From an uncultured Ruminococcus sp. (GTDB taxonomy: Bacteria; Bacillota; Clostridia; Oscillospirales; Ruminococcaceae), in contig CAMBJF010000124.1 of the NCBI GenBank assembly GCA_945867875.1, forward strand, positions 1-7,130: a stretch of DNA of 7,130 bases, read 5' to 3'. Under the pieces are notes generated by a model, which saw only the letters and a list, made by a program, of their open reading frames with translations, searched no databases and had not been told where the DNA came from. The position numbers and the translations under genes are program-made. Shown piece after piece: positions 1-6,161 of this stretch. The number at the start of each line of letters is the position of its first letter. Position 1 is the stretch's first letter.

Positions 1-98
1 GTCTTAGTCTGATTTATTTCATCATTTTCACTATGATTTATCGCATATTTCATGACGAACTGAGATAAACTGTGAAATGATAAAATGAAAGAAATTAC
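1..98. other. AT-rich DNA left of the tRNA fragment, with short repeats
   Basis: No gene is visible here. The stretch is AT-rich and does not contain the D-arm or acceptor strand that should precede the tRNA half at 99-144. It holds a direct repeat TGATTTAT (10-17 and 34-41), and ATCATTTTCAC (21-31) recurs in inverted form with one base missing at 72-81. Such repeats beside an attachment core could be integrase arm sites or just AT-rich noise. The most economical reading is that this is the end of an integrated element, or of what is left of one. Confidence 0.4.
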
Positions 99-144
99 AC
101 TCCGACTCTGAAGGCTGTGGGTTCAATTCCCGTCGGGCAGACCA
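99..144 (+). other. 3' half of a tRNA-Arg(CCG) gene, putative integrase attachment core
   Basis: The sequence folds as the 3' part of a tRNA: anticodon loop CTCCGAC (100-106, anticodon CCG at 102-104 preceded by T at the position-33 equivalent), 3' anticodon strand TCTGA (107-111), variable loop AGGCT (112-116), T stem GTGGG/CCCGT (117-121 and 129-133) around loop TTCAATT, 3' acceptor strand CGGGCAG (134-140), discriminator A141 and encoded CCA (142-144). The 5' half is absent: the bases before the loop (TTACA) do not pair properly with TCTGA and no D-arm is found upstream. A break exactly at the anticodon loop is what integration by a tyrosine recombinase into a tRNA gene leaves at one end, and an integrase relic lies about 100 bases away. 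It is not a functional tRNA by itself. The anticodon assignment rests on folding by eye. Confidence 0.8.
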
Positions 145-146
145 TT

Positions 147-178
147 GCAAACCACGTAGATACGTGGTTTGCTTTTTT
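147..178 (+). terminator. Rho-independent terminator behind the tRNA fragment
   Basis: A perfect 11-bp stem, GCAAACCACGT (147-157) with ACGTGGTTTGC (162-172), closes a 4-nt loop and is followed by six T (173-178). It starts two bases after the CCA end, as in a normal tRNA transcription unit, so the tRNA 3' flank has been kept together with the tRNA half. Confidence 0.9.
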
Positions 179-246
179 ATTTTGAAACTGAAATAATTCA
201 AAAAATCCCTTAATCATTAAATTATCATTAAAAACTCATTACCTTA

Positions 247-1065
247 TCAGGTTGTTGCCGGATTTATTTGATCTTGATTAAGCTTAAGTGGAATGTCAAT
301 GCTCTCGCTGACATCTTCCATCTCTTCTTCGGATAGATGGATATAATATTTGTATGTCGTGCGGAAAGCTTCATGCCCCATCCATTTCTGAAGCTTTGCG
401 GGAGGTATGTTCCTACTTGCGCAATATGAGGCAAAATAGTGCCTCAATAAATGCAGATGGACATCTGACAGCCCAATTTTTTTCATAAATTTGCTGAATT
501 TCTTGGAAACATGATCCGGATTTAGAATAGTACCGTCAACATCAACGCATACATAGTCATCATATTTATGATTATAGCAATTGCCAAATAATTCACGGCG
601 TCTATCCTGCTGCTTTTTTGCCTCTACGAGATATTCTCTTAGCGCTTTAGTCAGATAAATTGTACGCTTCCCTTTTTTGCTCTTTGTTCGATCAATGCAG
701 ATTATTTGATTATTTTCATAGTGCACCGAATGGTTGATTTTTGTCTTACCTGATTCCAAATCTACGGCAGACCATCGCAGACCTAAAATCTCAGAGCGAC
801 GCAAGCCTGTTTGAGAAGCGATAATTACAGCAATTTCAATATCTGTGTTTGCGAATGAGGATATAATTTGATAGACATCTTCATCGCTCAATATCGGAGG
901 CTCATAATCTTCTGCTTTGGGCTTTTCTATTTTTGTAAGAGGATTATCTTTTATTTTAAAGAAGTTTTCAAAAACACGGTAAGGACAAATACAGCGGATC
1001 AAAAACAGAATATTGATACGTTCTAACAACAAGGATACTCGACAGGCAGTCAGAACGTAACGCAA
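247..1065 (-). pseudogene. 5'-truncated tyrosine recombinase/integrase
   Basis: The C-terminal catalytic domain of a phage/Tn916-type integrase is complete. Numbering from the TTG at 1065, the catalytic set is R89 (TGLRRSE), K128 (RTKSKKGKR), H205 and R208 (HLLRH), H231 (WMGHE) and the nucleophile Y241 (YIHL). Homology starts near residue 39 (KDNPLTKIEKP, about position 950), the usual link between core-binding and catalytic domains. The first 38 residues do not resemble an integrase, and both the core-binding SAM-like domain and the arm-binding N-terminal domain are missing; relatives are about 350-400 residues. There is no ATG before M193, and the only start, TTG at 1065, has no ribosome binding site and sits just behind a hairpin. 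I therefore read it as a relic that cannot complete integration. It points at the tRNA fragment, the expected place for its attachment site. Confidence 0.85.
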
Positions 1066-1078
1066 AATTGCAAAAATC

Positions 1079-1124
1079 AGCAGTTGCCTTGGTCTTAATG
1101 GAGGATCAAGGCAACTGCTATTTT
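1079..1124. terminator. Long hairpin, possible bidirectional terminator
   Basis: AGCAGTTGCCTTG (1079-1091) pairs perfectly with CAAGGCAACTGCT (1107-1119). G-U and Watson-Crick pairs extend the stem inward by about four more. TTTT follows on the plus strand after one base (1121-1124), and TTTTT follows on the minus strand (1076-1072), so it could end transcripts from either side. It insulates the operon starting at 1222 from read-through and lies where the missing 5' end of the integrase should be, so it was probably the terminator of a gene now lost. Confidence 0.7.
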
Positions 1125-1221
1125 ATAAAGTAATATTTTGATTATTTTTTTGAGGAATAAACTTTTAGTTGTATTTGGTGAAAATATCTTCCGAAAGTAG
1201 AATTACTGTTGAAACTAAGCA

Positions 1222-1250
1222 TTTACAACAACCACTGTTTGTGATATACT
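1222..1250 (+). promoter_or_regulatory. Promoter of the XRE-ABC-ABC operon
   Basis: TTTACA (1222-1227) and TATACT (1245-1250) are separated by 17 bp, each one base from the sigma-A consensus. TG at 1242-1243 makes an extended -10. Transcription should start near 1257, giving a leader of about 27 nt. The half-sites ACAA (1225-1228) and TTGT (1239-1242) form a weak, imperfect inverted repeat within the spacer and could be an operator, for example for the regulator itself; this is speculative. Confidence 0.8.
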
Positions 1251-1266
1251 GTAATAAAATCAAGCA

Positions 1267-1274
1267 AAAGGAGA
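1267..1274 (+). promoter_or_regulatory. Ribosome binding site of the XRE regulator
   Basis: AAAGGAGA lies nine bases before the ATG at 1284 and fixes this start. Confidence 0.85.
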
Positions 1275-1283
1275 TTTCTGAAG

Positions 1284-2177
1284 ATGGATACAGTATTTTC
1301 ATCACAGCTGCAAAGGCTTCGCAAGGAGCATAATGTTACACAGGAAACTCTCGCCGCTCACCTGGGCGTAAGTCCGCAGGCAGTCAGCAAATGGGAGAAC
1401 GGCAGCTATCCCGACGGTGATCTGCTGCCGAAAATTGCAGACTTTTTCGGGGTGTCCATAGATTATCTTTACGGCAGAGCAAAGGAGGATGCTTCCGTTG
1501 TTCAGCAGATAATTGATGAGCTGCAGAAATCGTTCCAAAGCTCCGAAAACTCCGAAAAGCTGTTCTTTGAACAGGCAATGAAATATGTATGGGCAATTCA
1601 GACTGCCTCATGGGCAGCCAACAAATACTATTATGACCGTCCCGAGCTTAATGTTACAGACAGCATCACTGTTTCGGAGCTGAGCAGCAAGGAAGGCTTC
1701 AGCTATATGCGGCTCAACAAGGATCTGGAGTACTATTTTCTTGTAAAGCAGCCCAAGGAAGGCTTTGCAAAGCGACTCAGGATAACAGATGAAATGGCAG
1801 AGCTTTTTGCATTTCTCGGAGATAAATCAAATCTGAAAATATTGCATTATATGCTATCCTTAAATTGGAAAGAGGCTGTGCGTGCCAAAACCATAGCAAA
1901 GCTCATTAATATTCCTGTAGAAAAAGCTGAAAAAGCACTTGACTTTCTTTGCAAATTCAATGGAATGTTTACAAAAGGCAGCATTATTAATGAGGACAAC
2001 AAAAGTGAAAATATATATCAGTCGTCACCTGTGAAAGCTGTTGCGCCGATAATGCTGATGATATGTGCGGATATGATGACAACCTCCCCAAGCTCATATC
2101 AGAATCAAGTTGGCTGGAATGATGAAGCATGGCTCAGGCGTGAGGACTTGTCATTTCTGAAAAACAACGAGGGGTAA
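1284..2177 (+). CDS. XRE-family transcriptional regulator with C-terminal winged-helix-like region
   Basis: A cytoplasmic DNA-binding regulator of 297 residues. Residues 8-62 form a Cro/CI-type helix-turn-helix: TQETLAAHLGVS (19-30) is the scaffold helix, SPQAVSKWENG (30-40) the recognition helix, and VSIDYLYGR (57-65) the usual end of the fold. The remainder is much longer than in simple repressors. Residues about 70-115 are helical with aromatic residues, and about 170-235 (AELFAFLGDKSNLKILHYML, then KTIAKLINIPVEKAEKALDFL) look like a winged-helix domain of the ArsR/MarR sort. This second domain is my inference from the pattern. The ATG at 1284 has a good ribosome binding site and promoter. 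The stop at 2175-2177 lies 3 nt before the first ABC gene, so the protein most likely senses a ligand related to the exporter and controls its own operon. Activator or repressor cannot be decided. Confidence 0.9.
   Translation: MDTVFSSQLQRLRKEHNVTQETLAAHLGVSPQAVSKWENGSYPDGDLLPKIADFFGVSIDYLYGRAKEDASVVQQIIDELQKSFQSSENSEKLFFEQAMKYVWAIQTASWAANKYYYDRPELNVTDSITVSELSSKEGFSYMRLNKDLEYYFLVKQPKEGFAKRLRITDEMAELFAFLGDKSNLKILHYMLSLNWKEAVRAKTIAKLINIPVEKAEKALDFLCKFNGMFTKGSIINEDNKSENIYQSSPVKAVAPIMLMICADMMTTSPSSYQNQVGWNDEAWLRREDLSFLKNNEG
2169..2174 (+). promoter_or_regulatory. Ribosome binding site of the first ABC gene
   Basis: GAGGGG lies inside the last two sense codons of the regulator gene, six bases before the ATG at 2181. 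The two genes are therefore probably translationally coupled. Confidence 0.75.
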
Positions 2178-2180
2178 ATT

Positions 2181-4028
2181 ATGGAACAAAACAATAAACA
2201 GAAAAATCCTCTTCATAATGACTTTGGATTTTTCAGCAATATAAAATACATACTGAAAGCCATGGTGCAGTATAACAAGGGATTTCTATGGCTTATTCCC
2301 ATAGGAATGATATGTGCACCGACTATGCAATACCTTTGGACATTTATCTCGAAATTCGTAATTGACATGATAACGGGCGAAGTAGGCACAGAGAAGCTTT
2401 TATGGCTTATGGTGATATTCACGGTCATTCAAGCGGTTTCAACAATGCTTAATTCCTACTATTACAGCGAGATATGGTGGCGGTTTATTTGCGCACGTTT
2501 TAAGCTGATGTCCGGGAAAAATGCAAAGGTGATGCGGCTTGATTATGAATATCTGGAAGATCCCGATGTTCTCGACTGCTATCAGAAAGCGGGAAATGCC
2601 TGCAACTCAAATGACAACGGCATTGAGGGTATGATGCGTGGAATAGTTAATTTTATGCTGTCGGCGGCGGTGGTTACGGTGGGAATTATCATACTCGGCA
2701 CTATGAATATTTTTATAGTGATGCTGATGATCGTTATTTGTATCGCAAACTTTCTGCTTAATAATCATACAAATAAAACCGTAAAAAAACGTGTATGGGA
2801 TCCGCTTGCACCCTGGTGGCGCAAGGATAACTATCTGCGGAATGTGACCACAAGCTTTGATACCGCAAAGGATATCCGTATGTTCGGCTTGCAGGAATGG
2901 CTGACGGATAAGATAAGAGAGCTGAAAAAGGAGCGCATCGAGGCGCAGAAAAATAATGCCAAAGCGTGGCTCATCACCTCTTGGATAAGCAATATTCTGT
3001 TTGCTCTGTCCCAGGCGGCGGTGTACGGCTGGCTCATTTATAAGACCGTTCGGGGAGAAATGACCATAGGCAATTTCAGCCTTTATCTCGGCTCGTCAAT
3101 GGCATTTTACAACTATATCAACAACCTTCTTCAAGGCGTTACAAGTCTGCTTGATTGCAGCCGTCAGGTGGACGATTTCCGAAGCTTTATGGAATTTGGC
3201 AATGACAATACCGATAACGGTGAAGCAGTTCCGCATTTTGACAGCTATGAATTTGAATTCAGAAATGTGTCCTTTAAATATCCCAAGGCAGAGAAATATG
3301 CGCTGAAAGATCTGTCGCTGAAATTAAAAGCAGGAGAACGCCTTGCGGTGGTGGGACTTAACGGTGCAGGAAAATCCACATTTATTAAACTATTGCTCCG
3401 TTTATATGAGCCGACCGAGGGTGAAATTCTGCTCAACGGCAGAAACATAAACGAGTTCAGCAGGAAAAGCTATTACAATATATTTGCGCCCGTATTCCAG
3501 GATGTTGAGCTGTTTGCATTCCCGCTTGCGGAGAATGTTTCAATGAACACTCCCGAAGAAACGGACAAGGCAAGGACGGAAAAATGCCTTATTGACGCAG
3601 GCTTCGGTGATAAGCTGAAAGAGCTGCCAAACGGTATTTCCACCGAGATACTGAAAATTATCCACGATGACGGCGTTGACCTGTCGGGGGGCGAAAAGCA
3701 GAAGCTGGCACTTGCCCGTGCACTGTATAAGGACGCTCCCGTGGTGGTTCTCGACGAGCCTACCGCCGCCCTTGACGCTCTTGCGGAAAGCAGGCTTTAC
3801 AATGATTTTGACAAGCTTATCGGCGGCAAAACTGCGGTGTATATCAGCCATAGATTAAGCTCAACGCAGTTTTGTTCGGACGTTGCTATGTTCAAGGACG
3901 GCAAAATGGTTGAATACGGCACCCACGAAAGCCTGTTGAAGCAAGGCGGCGCTTATGCGGAGATGTTCCGTATTCAGGCGCAGTATTATGTTGATTCTCC
4001 CGAAAGTGAGGTGGCTGCAAATGCGTAA
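2181..4028 (+). CDS. ABC exporter half-transporter (membrane domain plus ATPase), first subunit
   Basis: A 615-residue membrane protein that should use ATP to export a small molecule or peptide. The N-terminal half has about six membrane segments (near 34-60, 73-95, 152-175, 176-195, 262-288 and 296-323). It includes the pattern DYEYLEDPD (121-129) and a likely coupling-helix region KDIRMFG (230-236). The ATPase domain has an A-loop Y367, Walker A GLNGAGKST (392-400), Q-loop Q440, signature LSGGE (501-505), Walker B VVVLDEP with E526, D-loop and H-loop H557. All catalytic residues are canonical. There is no N-terminal C39 peptidase domain, so it is not a leader-cleaving bacteriocin exporter. 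It is followed by an overlapping paralogue and so most likely forms a heterodimer with it. The substrate is unknown; multidrug or peptide export are the main options. Confidence 0.96.
   Translation: MEQNNKQKNPLHNDFGFFSNIKYILKAMVQYNKGFLWLIPIGMICAPTMQYLWTFISKFVIDMITGEVGTEKLLWLMVIFTVIQAVSTMLNSYYYSEIWWRFICARFKLMSGKNAKVMRLDYEYLEDPDVLDCYQKAGNACNSNDNGIEGMMRGIVNFMLSAAVVTVGIIILGTMNIFIVMLMIVICIANFLLNNHTNKTVKKRVWDPLAPWWRKDNYLRNVTTSFDTAKDIRMFGLQEWLTDKIRELKKERIEAQKNNAKAWLITSWISNILFALSQAAVYGWLIYKTVRGEMTIGNFSLYLGSSMAFYNYINNLLQGVTSLLDCSRQVDDFRSFMEFGNDNTDNGEAVPHFDSYEFEFRNVSFKYPKAEKYALKDLSLKLKAGERLAVVGLNGAGKSTFIKLLLRLYEPTEGEILLNGRNINEFSRKSYYNIFAPVFQDVELFAFPLAENVSMNTPEETDKARTEKCLIDAGFGDKLKELPNGISTEILKIIHDDGVDLSGGEKQKLALARALYKDAPVVVLDEPTAALDALAESRLYNDFDKLIGGKTAVYISHRLSSTQFCSDVAMFKDGKMVEYGTHESLLKQGGAYAEMFRIQAQYYVDSPESEVAANA
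4008..4014 (+). promoter_or_regulatory. Ribosome binding site that decides the start of the second ABC gene
   Basis: GAGGTGG lies within the end of the first ABC gene, six bases before the ATG at 4021. It selects that ATG over the longer open frame from 3955, which would overlap the first gene by about 70 bases without a site of its own. Confidence 0.85.
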
Positions 4029-5835
4029 AGTGAAAGATAATACGGTGGGTGAAACCCTGCTGTTTATGCTGAAAACCGTCCGCAGAGAAAAGCCTTCCTT
4101 TTTCTTCATATATATGCTGAAATTTGCGGCAGAATTTGTTCCCACAATGTTTGAGATAATTCTGCCGAAGTACCTTATTGACGAGCTTGTGCTGATTATG
4201 GTTGGCGAGCCTGCCGAAAGCCATTTGCCCAAAATTATTCTTTACGCAGGCTTGATTATAGGGATTGCCTTGCTTGCAAATATGCTGCAAAATCTTGCAA
4301 ATCAGCTTATAGATGTACAGCGTGAATGGTTCAATCAGTATTTTGAAACCGAACTATCAAGGCACACAATGGCAATGGATTTTGAGCATACCGAAGACCC
4401 CGAAGCTCTTGACAAGCTTGCAAAGGCAAAGGACGGAATAAGCTGGTACAGCGGCGGCGTTGTGGGTGTGCTTGACCAGATGTACAATATAATCAAAAAT
4501 ATAGCTGTCCTGTGCGGAGTAACAGTGCTTATCATAATTACCTGTCCGTGGCTTATCCCCGTGCAGCTTATATCACTTGTGCTTATCACAATACTTAATG
4601 CAAAGAATAACAAGATCGAAGCGGAAGGTTTTATGCAGCTTTCAAAAATGAACAGAATATGGGGTTATGTTTTCTATCAGCTGTCAGATTTTCGCTATGG
4701 AAAGGATATTCGTCTATATGACAGCGCTGATATGATGTGTGAAAAAGCTGATAAGTTAAGCGAGCAACAGGTCGATTGCTGGAAAGGTCAGCAGCGCAAA
4801 ATGCGTCCCAATAATATGAAGATAAACGCTGTAAATGCGCTTCGTGACGGTATGAGCTATTTTTACATCGGATTTCTTGCGGTCACAAAGGCTATTACAA
4901 TAGGCGATTTTCAGATGTGCGTAAACAGTGCGTCAAACCTTTATTGGAGCCTTTACAATATCGTATCCTCGGTGCAGGAACTGCATAAACGCTGCGGCTA
5001 TGCTCACCGATACCTTGAGTTTATCGCATATCCTGCGGCAATGGTCAAGGGTTCAAGGTCGGTTAAAAAGGGTGAGCACACAATTGAATTTTCCCACGTC
5101 AGCTTTAAATATCCCCGTTTGGAAAATTATGTCCTGCGGGATATAAACATCACAATAAAGTCGGGAGAACATCTTTCCGTTGTGGGACTTAACGGTGCAG
5201 GAAAGACCACGTTTATCAAGCTTTTGTGCCGTCTTTATGACGTTACCGAGGGAGAAATTCTCGTTGACGGAGTGAACATCAAGGAATATTCCGAGGAGGA
5301 GTACCGCAGACTTTTTGCAGTGGTATTTCAGGATTTTCAGCTTTTTGCATTCAGCCTGCGTGAGAATATTGCCTTAGCCGATTCTCCCGATGATGAACAA
5401 ATAAACGAGGTTTTGAAGCTGTCGGGATTTTATGATGATGCACAAAAGCTTGAACACGGACTTGATACCACGCTTTTCAAAAGCTTTGATGAAAAGGGCA
5501 CGGAGCTTTCGGGAGGTCAGCAGCAAAAAACTGCTATAAGCCGTGCGCTGTACCGAAATGCGCCCGTTGTGATACTCGATGAGCCTACCGCTGCCCTTGA
5601 CCCTGTTGCTGAGTATGAGATATACCGTCAGTTCAACTCACTTGTGGGCGGCAGGACGGCGATATACATTTCCCACAGATTATCCAGCTGCAAATTCTGT
5701 GACAGAATTGCCGTTTTTGCAGATGATACTATCAAGGAATACGGCACTCACGATGAACTTGCGGAAAAACAGGGCGGCATCTATGCTCAAATGTTTTCGG
5801 CACAGGCTCAGCATTATGTGAACTGCGTTGAATGA
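4021..5835 (+). CDS. ABC exporter half-transporter (membrane domain plus ATPase), second subunit
   Basis: A 604-residue protein with the same layout as its upstream neighbour. Membrane segments lie near 27-50, 70-93, 150-170, 170-192, 270-290 and 295-318. DFEHTEDPE (120-128) and KDIRLYD (228-234) match the paralogue's DYEYLEDPD and KDIRMFG. The ATPase domain has A-loop Y364, Walker A GLNGAGKTT (389-397), Q437, signature LSGGQ (496-500), Walker B VVILDEP with E521, and H552. The ATG at 4021 overlaps the upstream stop (4026-4028) by 8 nt, a sign of translational coupling and equal synthesis of the two subunits. Many heterodimeric exporters have one degenerate ATP site, but here both nucleotide-binding domains look complete. 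The pair arose by duplication, and the membrane domains have diverged far more than the ATPase motifs. The substrate cannot be deduced. Confidence 0.96.
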   Translation: MRKVKDNTVGETLLFMLKTVRREKPSFFFIYMLKFAAEFVPTMFEIILPKYLIDELVLIMVGEPAESHLPKIILYAGLIIGIALLANMLQNLANQLIDVQREWFNQYFETELSRHTMAMDFEHTEDPEALDKLAKAKDGISWYSGGVVGVLDQMYNIIKNIAVLCGVTVLIIITCPWLIPVQLISLVLITILNAKNNKIEAEGFMQLSKMNRIWGYVFYQLSDFRYGKDIRLYDSADMMCEKADKLSEQQVDCWKGQQRKMRPNNMKINAVNALRDGMSYFYIGFLAVTKAITIGDFQMCVNSASNLYWSLYNIVSSVQELHKRCGYAHRYLEFIAYPAAMVKGSRSVKKGEHTIEFSHVSFKYPRLENYVLRDINITIKSGEHLSVVGLNGAGKTTFIKLLCRLYDVTEGEILVDGVNIKEYSEEEYRRLFAVVFQDFQLFAFSLRENIALADSPDDEQINEVLKLSGFYDDAQKLEHGLDTTLFKSFDEKGTELSGGQQQKTAISRALYRNAPVVILDEPTAALDPVAEYEIYRQFNSLVGGRTAIYISHRLSSCKFCDRIAVFADDTIKEYGTHDELAEKQGGIYAQMFSAQAQHYVNCVE

Positions 5836-5869
5836 AATTAAAATCAGTATTCTCTTTCAAAACAAAAAT

Positions 5870-5906
5870 TGCCGGTATCAAATTTTGAAGTGATACCGGC
5901 ATTTTT
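5870..5906 (+). terminator. Terminator of the XRE-ABC-ABC operon
   Basis: TGCCGGTATCA (5870-5880) pairs perfectly with TGATACCGGCA (5891-5901) around a 10-nt loop and is followed by five T (5902-5906). It lies 34 bases after the stop of the second ABC gene. Confidence 0.93.
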
Positions 5907-6161
5907 GAAATTTACAGAATAATAGCTTTGTAATGAATTCTACGGGCCTGATATCTTGAAAAAAACGTTTAAAAAAATATTGTATTGATTTTTGTAAACA
6001 TTTATCAAGGATCAAATCAAAGCATTTTAAATCTGCACACACAGCATCATTGTAAGAATTTCACTTTTATAAAAAAGAAATTGCCCGACAGTAAGCGTAG
6101 AAAAAGTACGTACTTTTTCATTTCTGCCGAAATCCTGTTAGGGATAAGTTTCCCTAAGGTC
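5907..6161. other. AT-rich spacer with two perfect inverted repeats
   Basis: No convincing gene is present between the operon terminator and the recombinase relic. A frame is open from a TTG at 5985 but its translation to about 6161 resembles nothing I know. Two inverted repeats stand out: a 20-bp perfect palindrome with arm GAAAAAGTAC (6100-6119), and TTAGGGA (6138-6144) with TCCCTAA (6151-6157) around 6 nt. The second lies directly at the point where recombinase homology begins. A weak promoter-like pair, TTGAAA (5956-5961) and TATTGT (5978-5983), is not convincing. Confidence 0.5.

Noticed and set aside
99..144. Functional tRNA split by a group I intron
   Set aside because: Bacterial introns do occur in anticodon loops, but the 98 upstream bases show no intron core or D-arm and an integrase relic is adjacent. 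It cannot be fully excluded without more sequence to the left.
960..1016. Plus-strand frame reading QKHGKDKYSGSKTEY then stop, as a possible 3' end of a lost gene
   Set aside because: Only 18 codons are open and no family is recognised. It would fit the hairpin at 1079 being its terminator, but the support is too thin for a feature.
1150..1200. A possible 16-residue peptide starting at a TTG (RNKLLVVFGENIFRK)
   Set aside because: It has no convincing ribosome binding site, lies upstream of the operon promoter and is too short to be distinguished from chance.
3955..4020. A 22-residue N-terminal extension of the second ABC protein
   Set aside because: The frame is open but lies within the end of the first ABC gene, begins without a ribosome binding site and adds nothing ABC-like. 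The ATG at 4021 has GAGGTGG at the right distance.
6139..6147. TAGGGATAA resembles the beginning of the I-SceI recognition site
   Set aside because: Only nine of eighteen bases match and there is no homing endonuclease gene nearby; it is part of a local inverted repeat.
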